Shown here: positions 29,605 to 38,335 of the stretch, one piece after another | Position numbering within the stretch: position 1 is the first letter of the stretch | How the letters are laid out: every line of letters begins with the position of its first letter | Origin: Exilibacterium tricleocarpae | Lineage (GTDB): Bacteria; Pseudomonadota; Gammaproteobacteria; Pseudomonadales; Cellvibrionaceae | Assembly (NCBI RefSeq): GCF_007004655.1 | Contig: NZ_ML660104.1 | Coordinates: 82,195 to 146,194 of the forward strand | Direction of reading: 5' to 3' | Length of the DNA stretch: 64,000 bases | Notes under the pieces: generated by a model | Told to the model about the DNA's origin: nothing | The model's database searches: none | Seen by the model: only the letters and a program-made list of their open reading frames with translations | Made by a program: the position numbers and the translations under genes

Positions 29605-29790
29605 TTATAATTGATTCGGATCGGCCGCTTTGTGAATAAATGACTTACCGAATGTGCTAGTGCTATCAACGCTGTCAAGACCAGTTTCACCAGTGATGAT
29701 GATGGTCGTGATTTCCTGCTTCAGTGCCACGTAAAGTCGCTTTGACCAACGGCATCATATTTACTTGCAGGCCTGTAGTCCTAACCGGGC
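29605..29790 (-). pseudogene. Remnant of a fourth 7TMR-DISM hybrid kinase (receiver C-terminus)
   Basis: Read on the minus strand, the segment gives LYVALKQEITTIIITGETG, then FGKSFIHK and DPNQL before a TAA at 29605-29607. This aligns with the receiver end of the three intact kinases (LYAELQQSIPTIIITGETS, FGKDFIHK, PDKL). One frameshift lies just before LYVAL, where LVKA is in another frame. Nothing earlier in the gene survives except possibly a DY near 29780. It sits between paralogues 2 and 3, so an additional tandem copy was deleted down to its tail. Confidence 0.8.
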
Positions 29791-29823
29791 TGCCATCAGT
29801 TGCCGTCTCCGATTGCGAGCTTC

Positions 29824-32355
29824 TTATTGAAACGGTGTATGCTGTCCTGTCCATATACCCTGCTGAGGTTTGATCAAATCGGATATTATCTGTTTCAGTC
29901 TGTCAGGATCGATCGGTTTGTGGATAAAGGTTTTACCTGAAGCACGAATGGCATTCACGCTTTCGTCACTGATTTCGCCGGTGATAATGATCGTAGGTAT
30001 GTCTCGTCCCAGCAACGCGTAGAGAGCTTCGGCCAGTTCCACGCCGGTTTCATTGCCACCCAACGCATAATCCGCAATGATAATATCGGGAACAATTTTT
30101 TCCTCGCTGATGATGCCCAATGCCTCGCTGGATGATCCGGTTGCCAGGACTGTTCCGCCCCAAGATTTAATCAACAGGGTCATGCTATCGCGAACGGCGG
30201 CATCATCATCGATCACCAGCGCCAGTCGGTGCTGATTTTCTATATTCGGATTACTTTGGTAAGTGGGTGGAGGCAGGGCCATCGCAGCGCGACCATAGGG
30301 TATCTGCAAGGAGAAGACTACGCCTTTGCCGACCGTCGAGCGCAGGCTTACAGGAATGTTCAGTAGTGCCGTCAGGCGTCTGACGATTGCCAATCCCAAG
30401 CCCAATCCATGGCTTTGGTTTTTGGCATCGCTCCCTATTTGATAAAACTCGCGGAAGATATTTTCGTGCTCGGCTTTGGGAATGCCCGGCCCCGTATCCC
30501 AAACCTGCAGTAACAGATGGTGCTTTCTGCCGCGACCACACACCAAAATGCCTCCACTGCTGGTACAGCGAACAGCGTTGTCGATCAAATTGCTCAAGAT
30601 GCGTTCTAACTGCTGTGAGTCGGTAAACACGGTATAGTGAGCTCCACGAAATTTCAAGCGCAATCCTTTGAGCTGCGCAGCATAGTCGTTGGCATTCTGT
30701 AGTCGCTTAAAAATGTCATTGATCGGAATATGCTGTAAATTTGCCTGCACAGTATTAGTGTCCAGTTTGGAGATATCCAATAACGACTTTAACAGTGATT
30801 CCAGGGCGTGAAATGCCGCTTTGCATTTAACCAGGATCTCGTCGGTATCGGGCGACCGGTTGTAGAGAATATGGAGGTAAAAGCCCAGTGCCTGCAGAGG
30901 TTGGCGCAGATCATGGCTGGCAGCGGCGACAAATCTGGATTTGGCCTGATCGGCTTTCACAGCCTTCACATTGCCGGCGACAAGCTGCCGGTTGACTTTA
31001 GCAAGTTCTGCCAGTGCGCGGTCAAGCTCGAGAGTGCGTTGCTGGGCCTTGTGCTCCAGGTGGATCGTGGCTTCGGTCTGAATACGGTTGTTTTCCTGCA
31101 TCAAGGTGCGCATGCGATGGGCCAGCGCAAACGACAATAGTAGGGCTTCCAGTGCAGAGCCAAGTTGAACACTGCGGACGGTAAAGAAGTTAGCCGGTAG
31201 TTTGGCATACAGCATAAGCTGGAAGCTGATTGTTCCTATCAGCAGGCAAGTCCAGGCAAGCAAAAAATACTTCGCCTCTACAACACCGTGGCGCAGGGCT
31301 AAAGCCGCACCTAGTATGACGATAAAAAACGCCCCCAATACCGTTGCCGACATAATATGGAAGGCAATGGGGTGTAGTTCCGCCACCACCCAACTTGAAC
31401 CAAATACCGCCATCGTCAGTACGGCATAAACCAACATAAATTTACTGAGTTTTGGGAAAACCTCAGATCCATAAAGAAAATGGCGGGAAAACTGCAGCAT
31501 GCTGATAAGGCTTACAGCGACGATTAGATGAGTCTTAGGATAGCTGGGTTCGCCATCGTTGGGCCAGAAGTGAACATAAAGCAAGCCGTCCATAGCTGCC
31601 TGTAACACTATATAACTACCGATACAAAAGCAGTAGTAGAGATAATTTATGTCACGTGTAGATAAAAACAGAATGAGGTTGTAGAGGAGTAAGGCGGCTA
31701 CGAATCCGTAACACAAACCAATCCACAGCCGTCTTTGGGACTCGTTGACGACAAAGAATTCCGGGCGTGAAATAAAAATGGGTGCTGAAACCGCGCCCTT
31801 CGACCCTAAGCGCAGGTAGATCTGCGTCGCCTCTCCCGGGTGTAGATCAAACCGCATAACGGGGCTTGGCACACGGATCGCCTTGGATGATACTGCGACT
31901 CCATTTCTTATTAACGTATGCTTATCGATTTTGTCAGACCGGATGATATAGACTTCGATCCAGTCCAATACGGTATTACCGACTTCCAGCCACCATTGTG
32001 TTTGATGGGGATCGGTGTTAGTGACTGACAGACGAAACCAGTAGGCAGATTTACTTATCCCAAAATCAGCCGCCGGTGTCTCTACTTTTACGAAGGGCAT
32101 GCCTGTTCCGGGCCCCACCTCTGAGAAACTCAAATCTCCGGCTTTGTCTTCTAGATATTCGATATACCCGAATGCAGTGTAGTAATCGCGCTGTTCAGAA
32201 AGAATCAGTGGCTTCGGTGTAGCGGCCGCAGCGACGTCAAAACAGCCCAGAGCCTGCAGACAGAGCCACATCGTTGCGGTGGCCCGCAAAGCCACTTTGA
32301 CCGCGAAAGCCACATTTACTTGGAGCCATCCAGCCCTGAGTCGGGCAGCTTTCAT
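29824..32355 (-). CDS. 7TMR-DISM hybrid sensor histidine kinase, paralogue 3
   Basis: This 843-residue protein has the same architecture as the two kinases downstream: DISMED2-like sensor (FGISKSAYWFRLSVTN, QWWLEVGN), seven membrane helices, HisKA with His481 in ASHDLRQPLQ, HATPase (WDTGPGIPKAEH, GLGLGLAIVRRL) and a receiver (VIDDDAAVRDS, IIIADYALGGNETG, FIHKP). The start is ATG at 32355. It is divergent from the response regulator at 32799 across a 443-base gap, which suggests a functional pair. The sequential arrangement suggests paralogue 3 or its ancestor was the source of the array. Confidence 0.92.
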   Translation of the reverse strand: MKAARLRAGWLQVNVAFAVKVALRATATMWLCLQALGCFDVAAAATPKPLILSEQRDYYTAFGYIEYLEDKAGDLSFSEVGPGTGMPFVKVETPAADFGISKSAYWFRLSVTNTDPHQTQWWLEVGNTVLDWIEVYIIRSDKIDKHTLIRNGVAVSSKAIRVPSPVMRFDLHPGEATQIYLRLGSKGAVSAPIFISRPEFFVVNESQRRLWIGLCYGFVAALLLYNLILFLSTRDINYLYYCFCIGSYIVLQAAMDGLLYVHFWPNDGEPSYPKTHLIVAVSLISMLQFSRHFLYGSEVFPKLSKFMLVYAVLTMAVFGSSWVVAELHPIAFHIMSATVLGAFFIVILGAALALRHGVVEAKYFLLAWTCLLIGTISFQLMLYAKLPANFFTVRSVQLGSALEALLLSFALAHRMRTLMQENNRIQTEATIHLEHKAQQRTLELDRALAELAKVNRQLVAGNVKAVKADQAKSRFVAAASHDLRQPLQALGFYLHILYNRSPDTDEILVKCKAAFHALESLLKSLLDISKLDTNTVQANLQHIPINDIFKRLQNANDYAAQLKGLRLKFRGAHYTVFTDSQQLERILSNLIDNAVRCTSSGGILVCGRGRKHHLLLQVWDTGPGIPKAEHENIFREFYQIGSDAKNQSHGLGLGLAIVRRLTALLNIPVSLRSTVGKGVVFSLQIPYGRAAMALPPPTYQSNPNIENQHRLALVIDDDAAVRDSMTLLIKSWGGTVLATGSSSEALGIISEEKIVPDIIIADYALGGNETGVELAEALYALLGRDIPTIIITGEISDESVNAIRASGKTFIHKPIDPDRLKQIISDLIKPQQGIWTGQHTPFQ

Positions 32356-32446
32356 TCCTTACCTCATTGAGAGTGGGAGTATCAGCCGGTCAGCGCCTCT
32401 TGTTGATTATTATTTTCCTTCACACGCGGATCAAGCCTGGCAGCCG

Positions 32447-32475
32447 TTATCGTTATCGTTATCGTTATCGTTATG
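32447..32475 (+). repeat. Tandem GTTATC hexamer repeat
   Basis: About five consecutive GTTATC units lie in the divergent gap between kinase paralogue 3 and the response regulator. Six-base repeats can change length by slippage and alter promoter spacing. Whether this one does so is unknown. Confidence 0.6.
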
Positions 32476-32509
32476 GATATCGAATGGACTGTTATCATCT
32501 TTAAACCGC

Positions 32510-32540
32510 AAACTTGGTGCGCAACAGCCGCACCAAGTTT
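32510..32540. promoter_or_regulatory. Perfect 12-bp inverted repeat
   Basis: AAACTTGGTGCG and CGCACCAAGTTT form a perfect stem with a 7-base loop. No run of T follows on either strand, so it is not a classic terminator. It could be an operator or an RNA hairpin in the leader of the kinase gene. Confidence 0.5.
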
Positions 32541-32676
32541 GATAATAATATAGGCACGTAACTTATTGTCTGGCTCCAAAGTGTGAACTGGGACGGCGAA
32601 AAAACTGCGCCGACAAATTATATTTTGTTAGTGGAAGCTGTATGGATGAAATTACCACATTAGGGAAATGAACCAC

Positions 32677-32700
32677 TATAGTCCATAACGCGTATTTAAA
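32677..32700 (+). promoter_or_regulatory. Conserved element TATAGTCC-N5-GCGTAT, copy 3
   Basis: ATAGTCCATAACGCGTATTT, then AAA, lies 99 bases upstream of the response regulator start and 322 bases from kinase paralogue 3. It has the same spacing as copies 1 and 2. Confidence 0.5.
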
Positions 32701-32798
32701 TGGTATTGTTTCCCATGCCATAGTCATAGGTGGCTATAAGCTACATATTATAATTTAAGCAAAGTCGATGGGTGTAGACCCTATAGAAGGGGGGTGTC

Positions 32799-33419
32799 GT
32801 GAAATGTATGGTCGTTGATGATCATGAGCTGTTCAGGTTTGGACTGTGCAGTCTGTTAAAATCTACTGCTAAATGTGACCAGATCTATGAAGCGGAGTCA
32901 TGTAATGAAGCGGTTAAGATTCTTTCCGGGCATGCATCAGACATTCAATATATATTTTTGGACCTAAACCTGTCGGATAGTCATGGTTGTGACAGTATTC
33001 ACTATATTAAGCGCGGCTATCCTGAGATCCCGATTGTCATTATCTCGGCCAGCGAGGAAAACTACCTGATTCAAGAGGCCCTGCAAATCGGGGTACGGGG
33101 CTACATTACAAAAACCGCAAGTAATGAAGAGGTTGCCGTCGCTGTACAGCGTATCGTGCAGGGTGAGATCTACGTCCATGAATCCGCGCTGAGCGCCAGC
33201 AAAACCAGGAAACCGGTGAAGGGCAGCGTTAACCTTACCGATCGGCAAAAGCAGGTACTTAAGCTGATCGACAAGGGTTATACCAATTTCCAGATAGCCT
33301 GCCATTTGCATATCTCGGAAAACACGGTGCGCGTGCACGCCTCTTCGATTATCAACGCGCTCAAGGCCGGTAACCGCACCGAGGCCTGTTTTCTCTCGAG
33401 AAAACTCGGATTGCTGTAG
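32799..33419 (+). CDS. NarL/FixJ-type two-component response regulator
   Basis: This 206-residue protein has a receiver at 1-120 (VVDDHELFRFG, phospho-acceptor Asp55 in IFLDLNL, Lys in GYITKTA). A LuxR-type helix-turn-helix follows at 140-200 (LTDRQKQVLKLIDKGYTNFQIACHLHISENTVRVH). The GTG at 32799 is chosen because AGAAGGGGGG ends about six bases before it; the ATG three codons on would be too far. The receiver keeps all canonical residues, unlike the LuxR proteins of the secretion island. It is divergent from kinase paralogue 3 and likely takes phosphate from the kinase array. Confidence 0.92.
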   Translation: MKCMVVDDHELFRFGLCSLLKSTAKCDQIYEAESCNEAVKILSGHASDIQYIFLDLNLSDSHGCDSIHYIKRGYPEIPIVIISASEENYLIQEALQIGVRGYITKTASNEEVAVAVQRIVQGEIYVHESALSASKTRKPVKGSVNLTDRQKQVLKLIDKGYTNFQIACHLHISENTVRVHASSIINALKAGNRTEACFLSRKLGLL

Positions 33420-33448
33420 ATATTTCCGACGCTCTGGTTCCAATATGT

Positions 33449-34504
33449 TCACGATGCCTCGGGCTTTAGAATCCCCGCAAATATTTGGGCCACCTCACCG
33501 ATATAGTCAGTAGGTATATATTGATCCAACTTGCCCGATTTCCAGAGAGCCCTTGTCAGTGACGTGTCCTCGACAATCGGCTTGTCCCGCTTTGCGGCGA
33601 TTTCGGCAACCCGGGTGGCGGCCAGCTTCTGTTCTTTAATAGTGATGATCGGCAGGGGCGTTTCTCCGGGTTCGTATTTAAGTCCGATGGCCATATTGTT
33701 TGCCACTAGCAACACAGCGATATCCCCGCAACGTTGCAGCAGATCAACGCTGATCATTTCACGCTGAACGTTGACCCGGCGACTTTTTAACAGTGGATCG
33801 CCCTGAGTATCCTTTCTATCCCGCTTGAGTTCCTCCTTTGTCATCATTTGGTCCTTAGTAAACTGGTATTTCTGGAACCAGGAGTCGAAAACAGCAGTCA
33901 GAATAAAGATGATGATCGCAGCGATGCAAACCAGCATTGTGATGTGATGGGAGAGAACCCGCTTGCAGCTTAAGCCACAATAAGCCGCGTTCAAGATGTC
34001 CTCTGCATAGTGATATATAATGAGGTAAAAAACTACAACGAACACGGTGATTTTTACGATGGCCTTCAGCATCTCCACCATATTCCTCAGACTGAATATT
34101 CTCTGAAATCCCGCTATGGGATTGATTTTTTGTGGGTCTATTTTTATCTGCTCGGGTGCAAAGAGAAACCCGAACTGCATGACACTTGAAAGTATGACCG
34201 CCAGAGCGCTGATCACAACAGAGGGGATCGCAATCATCATAAATACAGTTATCAACTGCTCTGTCACGTATTTAAAGGTTACATATAATGGCTTTTCGGA
34301 CAGCTCCAGGGTGGTTATCATCAACTCCTCAAGCAGTGACCAGTTGTAATCCCAGAATATCCAGATATAGGCTAACATAGCGATAAGGCTTATTGTAGAA
34401 ACCACATCTTTACTGCGCGAAACCTGACCTTTCTTACGGGCCTGGCGCAGTTTATGCGGCGTTGGCTGCTCGGTTTTACGGCTTTTGTCTTCGTTGCCAC
34501 TCAT
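33449..34504 (-). CDS. sctU: Type III secretion export apparatus switch protein SctU, lacking the NPTH cleavage motif
   Basis: This 351-residue FlhB/YscU family protein opens with TEQPTPHKLRQARKKGQVSR, has four hydrophobic segments at about 30-210, and a cytoplasmic domain from about 215. In the family the cytoplasmic domain cleaves itself between N and P of NPTH to switch substrate class. Here the place reads LLVANNMAIGLKYEPGE: Asn269 is kept, but Pro, Thr and His are absent and the loop is two residues shorter. The rest (ETPLPIITIK, DTSLTRALW, IPTDYIGEVA) is well conserved, so the gene does not look decayed. It overlaps sctT by 4 bases and is last in a leftward sctQRSTU operon. Confidence 0.95.
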   Translation of the reverse strand: MSGNEDKSRKTEQPTPHKLRQARKKGQVSRSKDVVSTISLIAMLAYIWIFWDYNWSLLEELMITTLELSEKPLYVTFKYVTEQLITVFMMIAIPSVVISALAVILSSVMQFGFLFAPEQIKIDPQKINPIAGFQRIFSLRNMVEMLKAIVKITVFVVVFYLIIYHYAEDILNAAYCGLSCKRVLSHHITMLVCIAAIIIFILTAVFDSWFQKYQFTKDQMMTKEELKRDRKDTQGDPLLKSRRVNVQREMISVDLLQRCGDIAVLLVANNMAIGLKYEPGETPLPIITIKEQKLAATRVAEIAAKRDKPIVEDTSLTRALWKSGKLDQYIPTDYIGEVAQIFAGILKPEAS

Positions 34505-35298
34505 TGAAACATAGCTCCAAGCTCAGAGAAGATGATCGGTATTGCGATGAATTTTTTTCCGAAGTAGTCAATCAGTGTCATGATGTAAATCAACATGATG
34601 AAAATGGCCAGGGCTCCCTTGATTGGCAGTGACAGAAAAAAAACATTCAGTTGTGGAACGAATCGATTGATTAGCCCCATAGACAAGTCAATCAAAAAAA
34701 GAATCAATACCACAGGTGCTGCCAGAAAAACTGTAAAGTACAGAATAGTGCCGAATGCATGAACGAAGTAGCTGAAATCCCCACTGTTCATATGTGGAAA
34801 GAATGCCGGCACTGGCCAAAACACATAGCTCTGGTAGAGGCTGTCCAACAAAACAAGAAATCCACCAGAGGAGAAAAACAATACGGTAAGTGCCTGAGCC
34901 AATAAGGTACCTAGAGGAGATACTCTGCCTCTAAAAAAGGGCGAGATTAATGACGCCATAAAGGCGCCCCTCTGGGTATCAATCAAAAAACCGATGGTTA
35001 TCGCTGTCCAAAAAGGCAGCGCGATCATAAAGCCGATGAGCAGGCCTATAAAAACCTCCTTGACTATGATGGCCAAGCCGACACCCAGGCTAATCCCTTG
35101 ACTGGGCAGATCTTCATACACCACTGGAGCGGCGATAAGGCTCAGGGAAATTGCGACGGCGCTGCGTACCGCGGTGGATATAACCGCTTCAGTTAGCGAG
35201 GGAAATATCCATAGAATCACCATGATTCTTGGCCAGGACAGTGCCAGAGCCAATAGGGCTGATTCCACTTCTGAGAAGGCGGAAAAAAAGCCGTTCAC
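34501..35298 (-). CDS. sctT: Type III secretion export gate protein SctT
   Basis: This 265-residue FliR/YscT family protein is almost wholly hydrophobic with about six membrane segments. Recognisable pieces are KEVFIGLLIGFMIALPFWTA, DTQRGAFMASLISP and PLGTLLAQALTVLFFSSGG. With SctR and SctS it forms the helical export gate in the inner membrane. The stop overlaps the sctU start by 4 bases, indicating translational coupling, and 2 bases separate it from sctS. Confidence 0.95.
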   Translation of the reverse strand: MNGFFSAFSEVESALLALALSWPRIMVILWIFPSLTEAVISTAVRSAVAISLSLIAAPVVYEDLPSQGISLGVGLAIIVKEVFIGLLIGFMIALPFWTAITIGFLIDTQRGAFMASLISPFFRGRVSPLGTLLAQALTVLFFSSGGFLVLLDSLYQSYVFWPVPAFFPHMNSGDFSYFVHAFGTILYFTVFLAAPVVLILFLIDLSMGLINRFVPQLNVFFLSLPIKGALAIFIMLIYIMTLIDYFGKKFIAIPIIFSELGAMFQ

Positions 35299-35300
35299 TA

Positions 35301-35570
35301 CTATACCAGTGCTGTTTTGTTGAACATTTCAACGGCGAATTTATAGAGTTCGTTACCCATCCAACGCGAGGTAAAAATCAGTACTGCAATCGTCGCCAAT
35401 AACCTGAAGGCGAAAGACAGTGTTTGATCCTGAATTTGGGTTAAACCCTGGAACAGACCTACGATTAAACCGACCAGTGCACCCACACCTACGGTGGGAA
35501 GTGATAGCACCATGACCAGAATAAGGGCATGCGAGGTAATAAAAACAATTTCTTCTGAATTCATACGCAA
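35301..35570 (-). CDS. sctS: Type III secretion export gate protein SctS
   Basis: This 89-residue FliQ/YscS family protein has two hydrophobic hairpin helices. It shows LVMVLSLPTVGVGALVGLIV followed by GLTQIQDQTLSFAFRLL, the usual FliQ signature. Length and position between sctR and sctT are standard. Confidence 0.95.
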   Translation of the reverse strand: MRMNSEEIVFITSHALILVMVLSLPTVGVGALVGLIVGLFQGLTQIQDQTLSFAFRLLATIAVLIFTSRWMGNELYKFAVEMFNKTALV

Positions 35571-35584
35571 CCTTTGGAGATGAT

Positions 35585-36250
35585 CTACTGGTAACTGAGT
35601 ACCAGCCCGTGCAGCAGTCGAGACCAGCCGTCCACCAGCACGAAGAGCAGTAGTTTAAAAGGCAGTGAAATGACGATCGGCGATACCATTATCATCCCGA
35701 GCGCCAGGAGTACGTTAGAAATAATCAAATCGATAATAATAAAAGGCAGGTAAATCAAAAACCCTACTTCGAAAGCACTTTTCAGTTGGCTGGTGGTAAA
35801 TGCCGGTAATAGCACGATGAAATCCTTTTCGTCGAGCTCTTGGGCATGGTCCTGCGGCCAGATTTTTTCTGCGGCAGTGACAAAAAACAGGCGTTCGCGT
35901 TGGCTGGAATGTCGGAACAAAAACTCTCTCAACGGTTGGAAACTGTCTTTCATGGCTACTGCGATTCTAGGATCTTTGAGATTATTCAAGTCAACGTCGT
36001 GCTGTTGAAAGATGTTTAAGGCCTGCAAGCCCACCGGGGCCATAATATAGGCAGTTAGAATAAGTGCTAATGCATTCAGCGCTGTAGTGGGCGGGGCCTC
36101 TTGTAGCCCCAGAGCACTTTTGACGATATGTATAACTACGATTATCTTCAGAAAGGATGTGGCGACAACACCCAGCACTGTTCCAAGACCGAGCGCTACA
36201 ATGAGTGTGATGTAGATCGGAAAACCGGGTAGCCTGTCTAGTAGCTCCAT
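35585..36250 (-). CDS. sctR: Type III secretion export gate protein SctR
   Basis: This 221-residue FliP/YscR family protein has the signature ATSFLKIIVVIHIVKSALGL near residues 30-50, AYIMAPVG, and late hydrophobic segments (FLIYLPFIIIDLIISNVLLA, GMIMVSPIVISLPFKLLLFV). Its ATG overlaps the sctQ stop by one base (TAATG). It forms the core of the export gate. Confidence 0.95.
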   Translation of the reverse strand: MELLDRLPGFPIYITLIVALGLGTVLGVVATSFLKIIVVIHIVKSALGLQEAPPTTALNALALILTAYIMAPVGLQALNIFQQHDVDLNNLKDPRIAVAMKDSFQPLREFLFRHSSQRERLFFVTAAEKIWPQDHAQELDEKDFIVLLPAFTTSQLKSAFEVGFLIYLPFIIIDLIISNVLLALGMIMVSPIVISLPFKLLLFVLVDGWSRLLHGLVLSYQ

Positions 36251-37350
36251 TAGCTGTCTCCGCCAAATACCTCTAAAATACGTACACCGATATGTTTGCC
36301 GATCTGTATCAGTTCACCTTGTGCGATAACTCTACCGCCCGTGCTGATATTCACCGGCTTATCGGCTAAACGGCCGGTGTCAACCAGGTAGCCAGGTCTA
36401 AGCTGCTTAAGCGTTTTCAGGTCGATTGCCTGACTTCCGACTTCAAACAGAACCCTGACCTGCAAATTGTTGAGACTTGATGCGTCTGCTGTTGCATCGC
36501 TCACTAGTTCTTCCTTCATTTCAACCTCCAAATCAGTGTTGATAACCAGGTGATTTTCTTTCCAGATGGCGCCCAGCCCATAGTTGGGGGACAGACGTAA
36601 ACGTACAAGTGTGTCCGACCCAGCAGTTTTTCTTTCGACTACCATAATGTCGCCGGTAGCGATGAGACTCAATTCGGCTGCCGAAAGATGGGATTCACCG
36701 ACCCCGATACTGGTTTGTATTGGCATATGATCGAGAGTGGCGTCACTTAAGCCACAACCTGCCGGTGGTGTCGAAAGGTCGTTGTTTAGCGCTACCAGAG
36801 TATCTAGCATTAGCGGTTTTATTGAATCGGTAAATACACAACAAGCGGAGCAACGACCCACGACCTCGTTGTCCAGTTCAATAAGCGTGCCCTTCTTGCA
36901 AAAATTATTTTTGCTCTTCCATAAGTACATCTCTACCAGTTCAAAAGACAGCCCAGTGTAACCTTCAACCTCGGTGAACAAAGTATCCAGGGTGCTTTCC
37001 CCCGCTGCGACTCTCAGTGCACTGGGTATATTGCTCAGGCTCTCCGGCGGTATCAGATGGGCTAGCAATATTTGCGCTAACTTTTTGTCCACTGCAACAG
37101 AAAGATTTTTTTTATTCGCACTAATATTCAGTACAAGGTACGGACAGAATTTTTTTGGATTGACTATGCGCGGTGATATAACGGAAAAAGTATGGTCCCT
37201 AATAACCATCCTAACGGCTGTCAGAGACTTCGCAATCTCGTTGTTAAGGTTGGCATCCATTTTGGTAATATGCGGTAAAATCAGCCTGCGCAAAGCAAGC
37301 GATCGTGTGGCAGGCGGGTTTTCCTTAATTTTTTTGTTGGGTAGGGTCAT
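36250..37350 (-). CDS. sctQ: Type III secretion cytoplasmic ring protein SctQ
   Basis: This 366-residue protein has a C-terminal SPOA (FliN/YscQ) domain at about 290-366, with VRVLFEVGSQAIDLKTLKQL, RPGYLVDTGR and IGVRILEVFG. The N-terminal two thirds are poorly conserved, as is normal for SctQ. It builds the cytosolic sorting platform that recruits SctL and SctN. It is first gene of the leftward sctQRSTU operon, divergent from a LuxR-type regulator across 313 bases. Confidence 0.9.
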   Translation of the reverse strand: MTLPNKKIKENPPATRSLALRRLILPHITKMDANLNNEIAKSLTAVRMVIRDHTFSVISPRIVNPKKFCPYLVLNISANKKNLSVAVDKKLAQILLAHLIPPESLSNIPSALRVAAGESTLDTLFTEVEGYTGLSFELVEMYLWKSKNNFCKKGTLIELDNEVVGRCSACCVFTDSIKPLMLDTLVALNNDLSTPPAGCGLSDATLDHMPIQTSIGVGESHLSAAELSLIATGDIMVVERKTAGSDTLVRLRLSPNYGLGAIWKENHLVINTDLEVEMKEELVSDATADASSLNNLQVRVLFEVGSQAIDLKTLKQLRPGYLVDTGRLADKPVNISTGGRVIAQGELIQIGKHIGVRILEVFGGDS

Positions 37351-37437
37351 GATTTTAGGCTATTTCGGATCTATTGGTATATGGCGCCAAACCTATAGAA
37401 AACGCGGTTTTTAAGTGTGTTGTGACCTATGAAAATA

Positions 37438-37454
37438 AAAGGTCTATAACCTTT
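37438..37454. promoter_or_regulatory. Palindrome AAAGGT-CTATA-ACCTTT between sctQ and luxR-type gene
   Basis: This perfect 6-base inverted repeat around CTATA lies 88 bases before the sctQ start in the divergent gap 37351-37663. It is a candidate operator for a dimeric regulator. No second exact copy was found by eye. Confidence 0.4.
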
Positions 37455-37663
37455 GTTCGATAAAAATACTATCGGCAAAAACAAAGCCTGCCCAGTTGGC
37501 ATAAGTTATATTAAGTAAGTACTACCACTTTTGATCTAATCTTATCCACTATGGGTTATATCTAAAGTTATAATCCTGACGCTCTATGCCACCACTACTC
37601 GGATTCCATTATTATAATGCTCTGTGGAAAAATAGTTTTTAGCCAAACAGCCGGACTATCTCA

Positions 37664-38233
37664 ATGAATTTATCTGCTATTGTCTGGAGTAACAATCTGA
37701 GCTTGGGTTTGGAAGAGATGCTGCCTACGGAATTTTCCCAGTCCATTAAAATTTATGAAGCCGCAAATTTTCAGCAGGTTTTTGATTTGCTGGAAAAGCA
37801 TACCGGAGTGGATATGGTGTTGACAGCACTCTGGCCTACGCAAATACAGATGCTTTATCAAATCCAACAATTGCAGGAGCGCTATCCGGAGGTGGCGCTG
37901 GTTGCCATCTTTGATCCGCTATTCCAGGTCTTGAACGAAGGGGGAAGACAGACGGCAACCAGGGCGTTAAACCAGGAAAAGCACGATGCCGAAAGCGTTA
38001 TTTCACGTATGACGCCGCGCCAGAGGGATGTTCTAAATCTGCTTATTCGAGGTGAACCCAATAAGCAGATAGCGCGAATCCTGGGTTTGTCAGAAAGTAC
38101 GGTAAAGATTCACTGCATGGCTATTTTCAGGGAACTGGGTGTCAATAATCGAACCCAGGCTGCAGTCCGTGGTGAGGAGATCATAGGGAAGTGCCTCGAT
38201 TCGCAGGGCGGCACGAATGATTTTGTCCGCTGA
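37664..38233 (+). CDS. LuxR-type regulator with degenerate receiver, paralogue A
   Basis: This 189-residue protein has a C-terminal LuxR helix-turn-helix (MTPRQRDVLNLLIRGEPNKQ, then LGLSESTVKIH). Its N-terminus resembles a response-regulator receiver in length and strand pattern. However, the acidic pair after strand 1 is replaced (SAIVWSNN), and the phospho-acceptor position reads DMVLTALWPT, with Ala instead of Asp. Two homologues at 54831 and 55589 share these changes. The gene is divergent from sctQ, so it probably regulates the secretion island without phosphorylation. Confidence 0.85.
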   Translation: MNLSAIVWSNNLSLGLEEMLPTEFSQSIKIYEAANFQQVFDLLEKHTGVDMVLTALWPTQIQMLYQIQQLQERYPEVALVAIFDPLFQVLNEGGRQTATRALNQEKHDAESVISRMTPRQRDVLNLLIRGEPNKQIARILGLSESTVKIHCMAIFRELGVNNRTQAAVRGEEIIGKCLDSQGGTNDFVR

Positions 38234-38335
38234 TACCGTATACGATTGCTCTATGGTCATATGTCTTAAGGTGTATAGCCGGCATTGATGTTAACCGTTA
38301 GTATTAAGTGAAATAGCTTTTCTTGTTGAATAACT

